The notes beneath the pieces are model-generated. The model did no database searches. It saw only the letters and a list, made by a program, of their open reading frames with translations, and was not told where the DNA came from. The position numbers and the translations under genes are program-made. 64,000 bases of DNA, taken from NCBI GenBank assembly GCA_964650485.1, contig CAZYTX010000014.1, forward strand, positions 1 through 64,000. The letters are read 5' to 3'. Positions 43,083 through 51,944 of this stretch are shown piece by piece; the stretch's first letter is position 1; each line of letters opens with the position of its first letter. Source of the stretch: CAZYTX01 sp964650485 (GTDB lineage: Bacteria > RBG-13-61-14 > DATKZS01).

Positions 43083-43321
43083 ATGGACAGGATTGAGCGG
43101 CTGAAAAAAAGGCTGGTCGAGGGCCCTTTGAGTTGTGCCCTGAGCGGGCCCTGCTTTGGACCGAGTCCTTCCAGCGCACCGAGGGGCAGCCGCGGGTAAA
43201 GCGCAACGCAAAGACGCTCTATCACCTGCTCGCGAACATGACCATCTTTATTCGCGATGACGAGTTGACCGCCGGGAAGAGGACTGCACACGGCTGCGAG
43301 GTCAATACCGATAAAACCTGA
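43083..43321 (+). pseudogene. Fragment of a glycyl radical enzyme gene (N-terminal end only)
   Basis: The first frame (from ATG 43083) reads MDRIERLKKRLVEGP. After a frameshift near 43130 the next frame reads CPERALLWTESFQRTEG, then RNAKTLYHLLANMTIF, IRDDELTAGK. Together this is the start of a pyruvate-formate-lyase-like/glycerol-dehydratase-like glycyl radical enzyme (pattern VCPERA-x-x-x-TES...TEG...I-x-x-DEL-x-x-G). Only about 75 residues remain, of a protein normally near 800, and homology stops at about 43280. A TATAAT at 43070-43075 sits upstream. A clear remnant. Confidence 0.82.
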
Positions 43322-43404
43322 GCGAGGGCAACGATTAAGTGCCTGCCCGGCAGTAATATCAGCTTATATACATAAAATGCACCAGAACATGCATGCGGAA
43401 AGGC

Positions 43405-43491
43405 TGGTGCCGGGGGTGGGAATCGAACCCACACGAAGCAAGCTCCACGGGATTTTGAGTCCCGCGCGTCTACCAGTTCCGCCACCCCGGC
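43405..43491 (-). tRNA. tRNA-Leu (anticodon CAA)
   Basis: 87 bases including an encoded CCA. The acceptor stem GCCGGGG pairs with CCCCGGC. The anticodon stem CGGGA/TCCCG encloses the loop CTCAAAA, giving anticodon CAA, which reads UUG. There is a long variable arm (GTGGAGCTTGCTTCGT), as in class II leucine tRNAs, and a GTTCGATTC T-loop. Confidence 0.96.
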
Positions 43492-43812
43492 TTCCTTTAA
43501 AATCAACCAGTTATGAGCTTCCGGGCTGCCCGGGTTTTTGAAATGTTCCAACTTTTTCATAAAACCCCCACAGCCTTCAAAAGATCATCTGCCGATATGG
43601 TATCATGTCTCCTTAAACATTCAAGCGTTTGGTGTCATCATCCTCAATTGGCTTTGTTCGATACTTGAAAAATGGGTGATCTTCACGACATTTTCTTCTT
43701 CAAAGCTCTCGGCGCCGACCAGGACGAACACCACCGGAAACTTGGAAAGGATGCGGGGACATTTTAAGGGGTGTCGGCTCGGCGGTCAATCAGGGGCCTG
43801 ACGCACTCTTTT
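43492..43812. other. Non-coding stretch after the tRNA with no recognised gene
   Basis: This is the first half of a 595-base gap. A short open frame at 43672-43767 (31 codons, MGDLHDIFFFK...) has no ribosome binding site or recognisable relative. I see nothing else that is supported. Confidence 0.5.
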
Positions 43813-44058
43813 TTTATTTCACGCAAAGATGCAAATTTGAATCCACCGTAATGACATTTACATTCTTCGCGCCATTTATTAGAACCGGTTTCATGACCTC
43901 GAAAAGGCTCTGGTCGTAACGCCGCTTGCCAGACGGCAGCTTGATTTTAAGCCGGCAAGCTGCCGGCGCTACTTCTATAGTCCACCCACAAGAAGGTTAT
44001 GAAACCGGCTATAGCCTTCTTCTATGTCCTCTCAGTGCCCTCTGCGCCTCTGCGTGAA
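43813..44058. repeat. Three nested inverted repeats
   Basis: Outer: ATTTCACGCAAAGATGC near 43816 against GCGCCTCTGCGTGAAAT near 44042-44059, imperfect. Middle: AACCGGTTTCATGACC (43883-43898) against GGTTATGAAACCGGCT (43995-44010), 13 of 16. Inner: CGGCAGCTTG (43934-43943) against CAAGCTGCCG (43956-43965), perfect. No open frame inside. It looks like a non-autonomous palindromic element or the scar of one. Confidence 0.6.
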
Positions 44059-44086
44059 ATAAAAACTTTGGCCAAAATGCACCTGT

Positions 44087-45556
44087 TTACGGTCCCAGGT
44101 ACCCCTGCACCAGGCCCAGCGATATGAAAGGAACGTAGGTGATAAAAATGATAGCAATAAACATCGCCACATAAAAGGGCCACACTGACCGGGAGACCGT
44201 CTCGATGTTGCTCTCGCCCACTGCGCAGCCCACGAAGAGCACGCTCCCCACCGGGGGGGTGCAAAGGCCCAGCCCCAGGTTGGCTATCATGATGATGCCG
44301 AAGTGCACCGGGTCCACACCGATGTGCCCGGCCACGGGCAGCAGTATAGGCGTTAGTATAATGATAAGCGGGGCCATGTCCATGATGGCGCCCAGCATGA
44401 GCAGCATGAGGTTTATGAAAAGGAGCAGCAGGTACTTGTTCTCGGTGATGGAGAGCAAAAGCCCGGTGGCGGCCTCGGGCACGTGCAGCCGGGTGAGGCA
44501 GTAGCCGAAGGCGGTGGCGTTTCCGATCAGCCACATGACCATGACTATGACCTTCATGGCCTGCAGGGCCACCCTGGGGTAGTCCCTGATGGATGTGTCC
44601 CTGTAGAGCAGCGCGAAGATCACGAAGTTCACCAGTATGGCCCACACCACAGCGATCACCGATGACTCGATGGCGGTGAACCAGCCGAACACTATCCCGC
44701 CCACGATGATGAAGGGGCTTATTATGGGCAGCGCCGCGTCGCGCACCACCGCGATCACGCCTTTGAGCCCGGCCGCGCCGCGCCTGTTGTACACCCTGAG
44801 CCCGAGGAGGACGAAGAGGGCCGCGATGACTGCCGCGGCAATATAAGCTCCGATCCAGCCCTTGTGCACCCCGTAGAAGACCGCGGTGGAGACCAGCACG
44901 GCGCCTGCGAACTCGGCCACCGCTGTCTTGAGGGGCAGGTCGGACTCGCGGCCGTAGCCCCTCCTCACGGCGATGATGACCGCGACGGTTATGAGGGAGA
45001 GCCCCACCAGCACGCCGGGCACTATCCCGGCGATGAACAGTGCCTCGATGCTGGCCGCGCCCCCGGCTGCCAGCGAGTATATGATGGCGTTGTGGCTGGG
45101 CGGTATGAGCAGACCCTGTGTGGAGCCGGTGATGGTCACGCTCACCGAGTAGCCGCGTTCGCTTCCCTTTTCCACCATGGATGGTATGAGGGTGGCGCCC
45201 ACCGCGGAGGTCGCGGCCACCGCGGAGCCGGAGATGGCCCCGAAGAACATGGATGACACTATGTTCACCACCGCGAGCCCGCCCGGCAGCCAGCCCACGA
45301 ACAGGGACGCCAGGTCAACCATCTTGCGGGCCATGCCCCCCTGTGACATGACCGCGCCGGCCAATACGAAGAAGGGTATGGCCAGCAGCGAGTCCTTGTC
45401 CATGCCCGAGAAGATGAGCTGGGCCGTGACCACCGGGTCAATGCCCATGACCGCCATGGTGATGAGAGAGCTTATGCCCAGTGCGAAGGAGATGGGCACG
45501 CGCAGCCCCACCATGAGCATGAAGCTGGCCACAAGCAGGACGGCCTCAGCAGGCAT
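44087..45556 (-). CDS. dctM: TRAP transporter large permease subunit (DctM)
   Basis: 489 residues with about 14 hydrophobic segments. Family blocks are present: VPISFALGISSL, IPFFVLAGAVMSQGGMARKMVDLASLFVGWLPGGLAVVNI, FGAISGSAVAATSAVG, GLLIPPSHNAIIYS and GLGLCTPPVGSVLFVG. DctM normally has about 430 residues; the extra about 60 lie in the middle (about residues 205-265) and would add two membrane helices. TRAP transporters import organic acids with sodium. The small subunit dctQ overlaps its start by 11 bases. No substrate-binding DctP gene is adjacent. Confidence 0.93.
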   Translation of the reverse strand: MPAEAVLLVASFMLMVGLRVPISFALGISSLITMAVMGIDPVVTAQLIFSGMDKDSLLAIPFFVLAGAVMSQGGMARKMVDLASLFVGWLPGGLAVVNIVSSMFFGAISGSAVAATSAVGATLIPSMVEKGSERGYSVSVTITGSTQGLLIPPSHNAIIYSLAAGGAASIEALFIAGIVPGVLVGLSLITVAVIIAVRRGYGRESDLPLKTAVAEFAGAVLVSTAVFYGVHKGWIGAYIAAAVIAALFVLLGLRVYNRRGAAGLKGVIAVVRDAALPIISPFIIVGGIVFGWFTAIESSVIAVVWAILVNFVIFALLYRDTSIRDYPRVALQAMKVIVMVMWLIGNATAFGYCLTRLHVPEAATGLLLSITENKYLLLLFINLMLLMLGAIMDMAPLIIILTPILLPVAGHIGVDPVHFGIIMIANLGLGLCTPPVGSVLFVGCAVGESNIETVSRSVWPFYVAMFIAIIFITYVPFISLGLVQGYLGP

Positions 45557-46043
45557 CCGCCGCCTCGTCGGGCCTGCCCCTTATGTCGGCCAGTATGTGC
45601 TCCAGCGCCGCCAGGACCAGGAGCAGGCCGGTAAGAGGGAGGGGGATGTATGATACGCCCACCGGGATGCCGGTCCCTGGCAATGACTGGCCCATGAACT
45701 CTTTTGCCACCACCGAGCCGGCCAGAAGCAGGAACACGGAGAAAACAAGGATCAACAGGTCAACGCCCAGAAGTATCCATCTCCTCTTTTTCGGAAAGAC
45801 AAAGTCCACCAGAAACTCCAGGGTGATGTGGCCCCGCTCGCGGTGCAGCACCGCGGAGCCCAGGCAACCCATCCACACCATGGAAAGAAGCACCAGCTCC
45901 TTTGACCAGGCCGGGGTATCGCCGGTTATGCTGCGAAGCGATATCTCGTAAGACTCGACCACCACCATCACGCTGAGCAGCACCACCGTGGTCCAGCGGA
46001 ACACCGCGAACAGGGGATTTATGGCTTTTGCAAAGCGATCCAT
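45546..46043 (-). CDS. dctQ: TRAP transporter small permease subunit (DctQ)
   Basis: 165 residues from ATG 46043; the frame stays open upstream but there the text is arginine/glycine/proline-rich antisense of moxR. Four membrane helices; the pattern ITGDTPAWSKELVLLSMVWMGCLGSA followed by RERGHITLEFLVD is typical of DctQ (W-x-x-E...G...R-x-x-x-H-x). It lies 11 bases downstream of moxR and overlaps dctM, so it is co-transcribed with the lipid A genes. It pairs with DctM to form the membrane part of a TRAP importer. Confidence 0.9.
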   Translation of the reverse strand: MDRFAKAINPLFAVFRWTTVVLLSVMVVVESYEISLRSITGDTPAWSKELVLLSMVWMGCLGSAVLHRERGHITLEFLVDFVFPKKRRWILLGVDLLILVFSVFLLLAGSVVAKEFMGQSLPGTGIPVGVSYIPLPLTGLLLVLAALEHILADIRGRPDEAADAC

Positions 46044-46054
46044 GTGCAAGGGAC

Positions 46055-47017
46055 TCAATAAGGCGCCGGGACTTCTTCCAGGACCTCTTCCACCACCTCG
46101 CGGGCCGCGTGCCTCTTCTCCTCGGCCTGGCCCGGGCCGGAGACTATTACGCGGTGGCCCAGCACTGCCGCGGCCAGGGCCTTTACGTCGTCGGGCAGGC
46201 AGAAGTCGCGGCCCTGGACCAGGGCCCATGACCTGGCGGCCTGGGCAAGCCCCAGGGACCCGCGGGGGCTGGCCCCCAGCCGCAGCCTGTCATGGGACCG
46301 GGTGCGTCCGGCTATCTCCAGGATGTAGTCAACGATCTCGGGCGCTATCTTGACCCGGTCGGCCCGCTCCTGCCATAGGACCACCTCGTCGGCGTCCATC
46401 ACCGGCTTGAAGTCCGGGGGCAAGGACTCCGGCCTACTGCGGGAGATTATCTCCCGCTCGGAATCCATGGCCGGGTACCCCACCTGTATGCTCATGAGGA
46501 ACCGGTCGAGCTGGCTGTCGGGCAGAGGGTACGACCCGTGGTGCTCCAGCGGGTTCTCGGTGGCTATCACCATGAATGGCCGGGGCAGGAAGATGGTCTC
46601 GCCCTCGATGGTCACTTGGGACTCGTTCATGGCCTCCAAAAGCGCGCTCTGGGTGCGGGGGGTGGTGCGGTTGATCTCGTCGGCGAGCACGAAGGAATTG
46701 AATATGGGGCCGGGCATGAACCTGAACTCTCCCCTGTCGGGCTCGTACACCTTGATGCCCAGGATGTCCGAGGGCAAAAGGTCGGAGGTGAACTGGATGC
46801 GCCTGAAAGAGCTCTTCACCCCCGCGGCGAGGGTGCGGGCCAGGGTGGTCTTGCCCACCCCGGGTATGTCCTCGATGAGCACGTGTCCCCTGGCCAGCAG
46901 CGCGGCCACCACCATGCGCACGACCTGCTCCTTGCCCAGGATCACCCGGGAGACCGATGATACAAGATGGTCCATGCGCTCTCTCGCGGCCTCGGCTTGC
47001 ATCTCTTTTTTTTTCAA
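46055..47017 (-). CDS. MoxR-family AAA+ ATPase
   Basis: 320 residues from TTG 47017, directly adjoining the lpxL stop; an ATG five codons on (47002) is an alternative. Walker A is IEDIPGVGKTTLART, Walker B FVLADEINRTTPRTQSALLEAM, sensor MVIATENPLEHHGSYPLPDSQLDRF, all MoxR hallmarks. MoxR ATPases act as chaperones that help metal insertion or assembly, usually beside DUF58 and von Willebrand A genes. None of those is here: the neighbours are an acyltransferase and the TRAP subunits. Confidence 0.9.
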   Translation of the reverse strand: MKKKEMQAEAARERMDHLVSSVSRVILGKEQVVRMVVAALLARGHVLIEDIPGVGKTTLARTLAAGVKSSFRRIQFTSDLLPSDILGIKVYEPDRGEFRFMPGPIFNSFVLADEINRTTPRTQSALLEAMNESQVTIEGETIFLPRPFMVIATENPLEHHGSYPLPDSQLDRFLMSIQVGYPAMDSEREIISRSRPESLPPDFKPVMDADEVVLWQERADRVKIAPEIVDYILEIAGRTRSHDRLRLGASPRGSLGLAQAARSWALVQGRDFCLPDDVKALAAAVLGHRVIVSGPGQAEEKRHAAREVVEEVLEEVPAPY

Positions 47018-48028
47018 TTATCCGCCTTTTTCTCCCGTTTTTTTAGCTACGTCCCCGGAGGTCAGGTAGTCTCCCTTCTTTCTGGCACGCGCTCTTTTTT
47101 CCTCGTGCCTTTTCCTGCCCAGGATGTCGTCGGTGGTGCCGTCGGGCCTCCTCCTCCACCGGTTGTGGGCCCACAGCCACTGCTCGGGGAACTCCCTTAT
47201 TGCCCTCTCCACCTCGCTTGCAATGGCCTGGGTCACTATCCTGTTGTTCTCCTGGGGGTCGTCGGTGAGTTCGAATCGGAGCGGCTCTTTGAAGATGGCG
47301 CGGAAGTGGCCGGGCCTGGTCCTCGGTATCCAGTATGGTATCAGGGGGATGTCGCTCTTCCAGGCCAGGTAGCCCGGGACCACGTGGGTGAGGGCCTTCC
47401 TCCCGAAGAAGTCCACGAATATGCCCTGCGAGTGCCTGGACTCCTGGTCCATGTAAAGCCCGATCAGCTCTCCCCTTGCCGCGGCCTCCTCGATCCTCCT
47501 GCCCGTGCCGCTGGTGGTGATGATCTTTCCGCCGAACTTTGCGGCCACGTACTCGAACAGCTCCTGCATCCTCGGGTTCCGAAGCGGCCTTGCCAGCATG
47601 TTGAAGCCCGGCACCTGGGGGAACCTGTACACCACCGAGGCCATGGAGGTCCACCCTCCGAGGTGTCCGCCGAACACGAAGAACCCTCTTCCCTCTTCCG
47701 CCAGCCTGTCAATAATCTCCGCACCCTCGATTTGAAAGTGTTTCTCCCAGTCCTTGTATATGGAATCCATGTGTATCATCTCGACCATGGAGAGCATCAG
47801 GCTCTCGAAAGACCTCCTGGCTATCTCCTTCCTGCGCTCCGGTGTGGTCTCGCGGCCCAGGGCCAGCTCCAGGTTGTGAAGGGCCAGACGCCTCCTGCCG
47901 GGCGCAATGTAATAGGCGGCCCTGCCAAGGTTTTTGGCAAACCAGAACGACAGCCGCATGGGCGCCACCCTGGCCGCGAGCATGACCCCCCTTATTACCG
48001 AGTACACTAATACGTTTATGAGCCTCAC
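47018..48028 (-). CDS. Lipid A biosynthesis acyltransferase (LpxL/HtrB family)
   Basis: 336 residues. One membrane anchor at the N-terminus, then the acyltransferase core with FVFGGHLGGWTSMA (variant of H-x-x-x-x-E/D, here His and Gly-Trp), LARPLRNPRMQEL, LIGLYMDQESRHSQGIFVDFFGR, and PLIPYWIPR. Usual members have a glutamate or aspartate four residues after the histidine; here I read HLGGWT, so the acid is not clear. The enzyme should add a secondary acyl chain to lipid A or its precursor at the inner membrane. The start overlaps the lpxK stop by four bases. The basic C-terminal tail is not typical. Confidence 0.88.
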   Translation of the reverse strand: MRLINVLVYSVIRGVMLAARVAPMRLSFWFAKNLGRAAYYIAPGRRRLALHNLELALGRETTPERRKEIARRSFESLMLSMVEMIHMDSIYKDWEKHFQIEGAEIIDRLAEEGRGFFVFGGHLGGWTSMASVVYRFPQVPGFNMLARPLRNPRMQELFEYVAAKFGGKIITTSGTGRRIEEAAARGELIGLYMDQESRHSQGIFVDFFGRKALTHVVPGYLAWKSDIPLIPYWIPRTRPGHFRAIFKEPLRFELTDDPQENNRIVTQAIASEVERAIREFPEQWLWAHNRWRRRPDGTTDDILGRKRHEEKRARARKKGDYLTSGDVAKKTGEKGG

Positions 48029-49134
48029 GCCGCGGGCTCCTCCTCCCCCACGAAGCGCCGGATCAGCTTCAAAAGCTCTTCCTCCGCGCCGTGGAAGTCG
48101 GGCTCCACCTTGAGCACGTCCAGGGGAGTGCGCCCCGCCCAGCCGGGCCTGATCTTCACCGCGTCCTTTTCAGTGGTGATGAGACGCTGTGCGCCGCAGC
48201 GCCCGGCCGCCGCGGCCAGGGCCTCGATATCGGCGCGGGTGTATGGATGGTGGTCTTTGAAGACCTCGCTTCCCCTGACCTCCACCCCGGCCTCCTCCAG
48301 GGTGTTTAAGAACCCCTGGGGGGTGCCGATCCCGCAGAACGCGAACGAGGACTGGTTGAGAGGCCTTATTTGATCGCCCTGGATGGATGTTATCCCCCTG
48401 ATCTTCAGCCGCATGGGGAACACGGGCGCCTCCGGACACACCCTTTCCATCCACTCCCACCTTGGCGTGTCGGGGGAGTCGGCCCGGGAGAGCACTATGG
48501 CGTGGGCGCTCGCCGCCGCGGTCAAGGGCTCCCTCAGCGGCCCCCGGGGCAGCAAGTAATGCTTTGCGGGGTCGTCTTTCGAGTCCAGCACTATTATGTC
48601 CATGTCCCTCTCCAGCGCGAGGTGCTGGAACCCGTCGTCCAGCACCAGGTGGGTGGCGCCGAATGATTTAATCGCGGTCTCGCAGGCTCTTGTCCTGTCT
48701 TTGCCTGCCACCACCGGCACCCCGGGCAAATGAGATGCCAGCATCACCGGCTCGTCGCCGGCAAGCTCCGGGCTCGATATGTTTCCCCTTCCATCGGACA
48801 CGACCATTGGCCCGGCCGCGCTTCCCTTGTACCCCCTGCATATGAGGGCGCTTTTCATCCCGTTCTCGAACAGCTTCCTCGCCGTCCATTCCGCCAGCGG
48901 GGTCTTGCCGACGCCGCCCACTGTGATGTTCCCGGCCACTATCACCCTGGCGCCCACCCGGCTTCTTGCCAGCAGTCCTCTTTGAAAGGCCCTGCGCCGG
49001 GCAATGACCGCGGCGTTGTAGATGCCGGACAGGATCAGAAGCGGGGCCCGGAGTCCCCTTGCCAAGAGTGACCCTTCCCCCTTCCTGGTCCATACGCGCT
49101 CTTCAGGCCTTCTCTGCCACACTTCACCACTCAC
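48025..49134 (-). CDS. lpxK: Tetraacyldisaccharide 4'-kinase
   Basis: 369 residues, start GTG. It has an N-terminal membrane-association segment and the P-loop GNITVGGVGKTPLAEW, followed by LICRGYKG, DEPVMLASHLPGVPVVAGKDR, HLVLDDGFQHLALERDMDIIVLD, and LPRGPLREPL, all LpxK landmarks. It phosphorylates the 4' position of the lipid A disaccharide at the cytoplasmic face. It overlaps the acyltransferase by four bases and follows msbA after 21 bases. Confidence 0.95.
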   Translation of the reverse strand: MSGEVWQRRPEERVWTRKGEGSLLARGLRAPLLILSGIYNAAVIARRRAFQRGLLARSRVGARVIVAGNITVGGVGKTPLAEWTARKLFENGMKSALICRGYKGSAAGPMVVSDGRGNISSPELAGDEPVMLASHLPGVPVVAGKDRTRACETAIKSFGATHLVLDDGFQHLALERDMDIIVLDSKDDPAKHYLLPRGPLREPLTAAASAHAIVLSRADSPDTPRWEWMERVCPEAPVFPMRLKIRGITSIQGDQIRPLNQSSFAFCGIGTPQGFLNTLEEAGVEVRGSEVFKDHHPYTRADIEALAAAAGRCGAQRLITTEKDAVKIRPGWAGRTPLDVLKVEPDFHGAEEELLKLIRRFVGEEEPAA

Positions 49135-49155
49135 ACCTCGCCCCTCAAACCTTGT

Positions 49156-50979
49156 TCAAGACTCCACGGCCTCCTTCTCATCCGGGCCGTAATGGTCCTC
49201 GGCATAAGACCCCAGAAAGAACTGCATCTCGTAGAGCCGCTTGTACTCGCCGGCAAAATCCATGAGCTGGTTATGCGTTCCCTGCTCCACCACCTCGCCC
49301 CTCTTTATGACCACTATCTTGTCCGCGTGCCTTATGGTGGAGAGCCGGTGGGCGATTGCTATTGTGGTCCTGTTCTTCATCAGGGAGTCGAGTGCCTTTT
49401 GCACCTCGCGCTCCGCGGAGGTGTCGAGCGCGGATGTTGCCTCGTCGAGGATAAGTATGGGCGGGTCTTTTAGCAGTGCCCGGGCGATGGCTATCCTCTG
49501 CTTCTCTCCCCCGGAGAGCCTCACCCCCCTCTCGCCTATGAGGGAGTCGTATCCTTCCGGCAGCCTGGATATGAACTCGTGGGCGTTGGCCGCCCTGGCC
49601 GCGGCCTTGATCTCCTCCATTCTCTTTTCTTCTGAGCCGTAGCGGATGTTGTTGGCCACGGTGTCGTTGAACAGGAAGGTCTCCTGTGTGACCACCCCGA
49701 TCTGCATGCGCAGACTGTTCAAGGTCACGTCCCTTATGTCCGTGCCGTCAATTGTGATCCTTCCTTGTGTTACGTCGTAGAACCGGGGCAGGAGGTTCAC
49801 CACCGTGGTCTTGCCGGCGCCCGACTCTCCCACCAGGGCCACCAGCTCGCCTTTCCTTGCCTCCAGGTTGAAGCTTTTCAGCACCATGTCGTTTTTATAG
49901 CGGAAGGACACGTCCTCGTACCTGATCTCTTTTTCCATGGGGGGCAGTGGCACAGCGTCCGGGGCCTCGGTCACGGTGCTCTGTTTTTCAAAGGTCTCCT
50001 GTATCCTTTCCGCAGCCCCGTAGGTTGCGTTGAACTCGCCGAAGATGGACCCCAGCTTGCGCACCGGGTTGTACATGAGCCCGAGCGCCATGAGGTACGA
50101 GACGAACTTGCCTATCACGTCCGGGTCGGTCGCGGCCTGCTCGATTATCTTTACCGAGCCGAGATACGCCACCGGGGCCACGCCCAGGGAGGCTATCACT
50201 CCCAACAGCGGCGAGATCAACTGCTTTACCGCCTGGTACTTGAACTGTATCTTCAAGAGCCGGTCGTTCTCTTTTGCGTACTTTTCCACCTCCTTCTGCT
50301 CGCGTGCAAAGGCCTTTACCACCTTGGCCCCGGCGTAGGTCTCCTGCATGATGCTGTGCAGCTCAGCCACCTGCCGGAGCCCTTTCTTGGTGTACCTCTT
50401 CATGGCCGAGCCCACCCGCTGGGTGGGATAAACCGTGAGCGGGATTGCAAGCAGGGCCAGGATGGACAGGTAAGGCTGCTGGTAAAAGCACACCCCGGCC
50501 AGCAGGATGAGCTGGAACACGTTGTGGAAGGTGTCAATGGACAGCGGCACCACCCTCTGCATGCGGGCCACGTCGTTTACGGTCCGGGCCATCATCTCCC
50601 CGGTGGAGGTCCGCTCGTAGTGGTCCAGGCTGAGGAACATGAAGTGGTCGTAGAGCGCCACCCTGATGTCCCTTATCACCCTTACGATCAGCTTGCCCAG
50701 AAGATACTTTGACAGGAAGGTGAACACGCCCCTGTAAAGGAAGAGCACGATGATGAAGATAGGCAGTATCCACAGGACCGACCTGGCCTCTTCAGGCCTT
50801 TGCAGCATGAGGTTGGTGAAGGGGTCTGCGAGCACGGCCAGCGACGGGTCTGCAACCGACGCCAGGGCAGAGAGCACCACCACCAGGTACACCGAGAACC
50901 TGTACCTCACGAAGTAGGGGTAGACGTACTTCCAGGTTTCCTTGAAGTGCGGCTTGTCTTTCTTTTTCCTGCTGCTCAA
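49156..50979 (-). CDS. msbA: Lipid A export ATP-binding/permease protein
   Basis: 607 residues from TTG 50979, which overlaps the preceding stop (TTGA). The N-terminal half has six membrane helices; the C-terminal ABC domain has Walker A GESGAGKTT, Q-loop VTQETFLFNDTVANNIRYG, signature LSGGEKQR, Walker B ILILDEATSALD and H-loop AHRLSTI. It is a homodimeric half-transporter. Its position between lipid A synthesis genes supports MsbA, the lipid A flippase, over other exporters of the same family. Confidence 0.93.
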   Translation of the reverse strand: MSSRKKKDKPHFKETWKYVYPYFVRYRFSVYLVVVLSALASVADPSLAVLADPFTNLMLQRPEEARSVLWILPIFIIVLFLYRGVFTFLSKYLLGKLIVRVIRDIRVALYDHFMFLSLDHYERTSTGEMMARTVNDVARMQRVVPLSIDTFHNVFQLILLAGVCFYQQPYLSILALLAIPLTVYPTQRVGSAMKRYTKKGLRQVAELHSIMQETYAGAKVVKAFAREQKEVEKYAKENDRLLKIQFKYQAVKQLISPLLGVIASLGVAPVAYLGSVKIIEQAATDPDVIGKFVSYLMALGLMYNPVRKLGSIFGEFNATYGAAERIQETFEKQSTVTEAPDAVPLPPMEKEIRYEDVSFRYKNDMVLKSFNLEARKGELVALVGESGAGKTTVVNLLPRFYDVTQGRITIDGTDIRDVTLNSLRMQIGVVTQETFLFNDTVANNIRYGSEEKRMEEIKAAARAANAHEFISRLPEGYDSLIGERGVRLSGGEKQRIAIARALLKDPPILILDEATSALDTSAEREVQKALDSLMKNRTTIAIAHRLSTIRHADKIVVIKRGEVVEQGTHNQLMDFAGEYKRLYEMQFFLGSYAEDHYGPDEKEAVES

Positions 50980-51944
50980 GCCAGGTCCTCCGGTCCCGGG
51001 GTCCTCTCTATGCAGTCGAGTATCTGGAGCGAGGTCGAGAGCGCACGCCTGCCGTCCTCCGCGGTCACCGGCGGCTGCTCCCTGGTCTCGACCGCGTGCA
51101 GGAATGCCTTTATCTCCATCTCCAGTGCGTCCTTGCTCTCCAGGGGGACTTCTTCCACCTTGATCCTGGACATGGGGTCATCGGGGTCTCCCTCTCCCAG
51201 GGAGAAGAGTGCCATTTTCTGCTCCTGGTAGTCAATGCTTATATAGCTTTCGTGCTGGAATATCTTGATTTTCCTCACCTGCTGTCCCAGCGAGACCCTG
51301 CTTGCGGTAAGGTTTGCCACCGCGCCGCTTACAAACTCTATCCTTGCGTTGGCCATGTCGGTCTTGTCGGATAGCACGGGCACGCCTATGGCGGAGACCC
51401 GCTTTATGGGCGAGTGCACGAAGCTTAGCACTATGTCCAGGTCGTGTATCATGAGGTCGGTGACCACGTCAATGTTTGCCGCCCTCTCCTTGAAACCCGA
51501 GAGTCTCTCTGCCTGTATGAATGCCGGCTTCACCACCGAGTCCTTTAGCTTCATGATGGGGGGGTTGAACCGCTCCAGGTGCCCGGGCATGTATACCCTG
51601 CCCAGCTCCTCTGCCATGCGGCAAAGCTCCGCGGCCTCCTCCGCGGTTGTTGTAACCGGCTTTTCCAACAGGATATCACATCCAGCGTTTAGACTCTCCT
51701 TTGCAACCTGGAAGTGGGCCGGCGTGGGTACGGCAATGGACACGGCGTCCACTTCGGACAACACTTCGCGGAAGTCATAGGCCGGCCTGGCCCCGTTATC
51801 CTCTGCGGCCCTGTCCGCCCTATCCTTCTCCACGTCCACGCAATAGAGAAGATCAGCGTCGTCCATGCCAGCGAACTTCTGGGCGTGGAACCTGCCCAGG
51901 TAACCCACGCCTATGACCGCGACCTTGACCGGAGTTTTACCCAT
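50976..51944 (-). CDS. Gfo/Idh/MocA-family oxidoreductase in the lipid A cluster
   Basis: 322 residues. Rossmann motif VAVIGVGYLGRFHAQKF at the N-terminus, then AVSIAVPTPAHF and DILLEKPVTTTAEEAAEL with the conserved Glu-Lys-Pro. The C-terminal domain has the histidine in DLMIHDLDIVLSF. Members act on nucleotide or free sugars with bound NAD. In a lipid A operon the obvious comparison is GnnA, the UDP-GlcNAc 3-dehydrogenase that prepares 3-amino sugars for amide-linked lipid A, but its partner aminotransferase GnnB is not in the window. It overlaps lpxI and msbA. Confidence 0.85.
   Translation of the reverse strand: MGKTPVKVAVIGVGYLGRFHAQKFAGMDDADLLYCVDVEKDRADRAAEDNGARPAYDFREVLSEVDAVSIAVPTPAHFQVAKESLNAGCDILLEKPVTTTAEEAAELCRMAEELGRVYMPGHLERFNPPIMKLKDSVVKPAFIQAERLSGFKERAANIDVVTDLMIHDLDIVLSFVHSPIKRVSAIGVPVLSDKTDMANARIEFVSGAVANLTASRVSLGQQVRKIKIFQHESYISIDYQEQKMALFSLGEGDPDDPMSRIKVEEVPLESKDALEMEIKAFLHAVETREQPPVTAEDGRRALSTSLQILDCIERTPGPEDLA

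Noticed and set aside
43672..43767. 31-codon open frame in the gap after tRNA-Leu
   Set aside because: No Shine-Dalgarno, no relatives recognised, sits in a decayed region.
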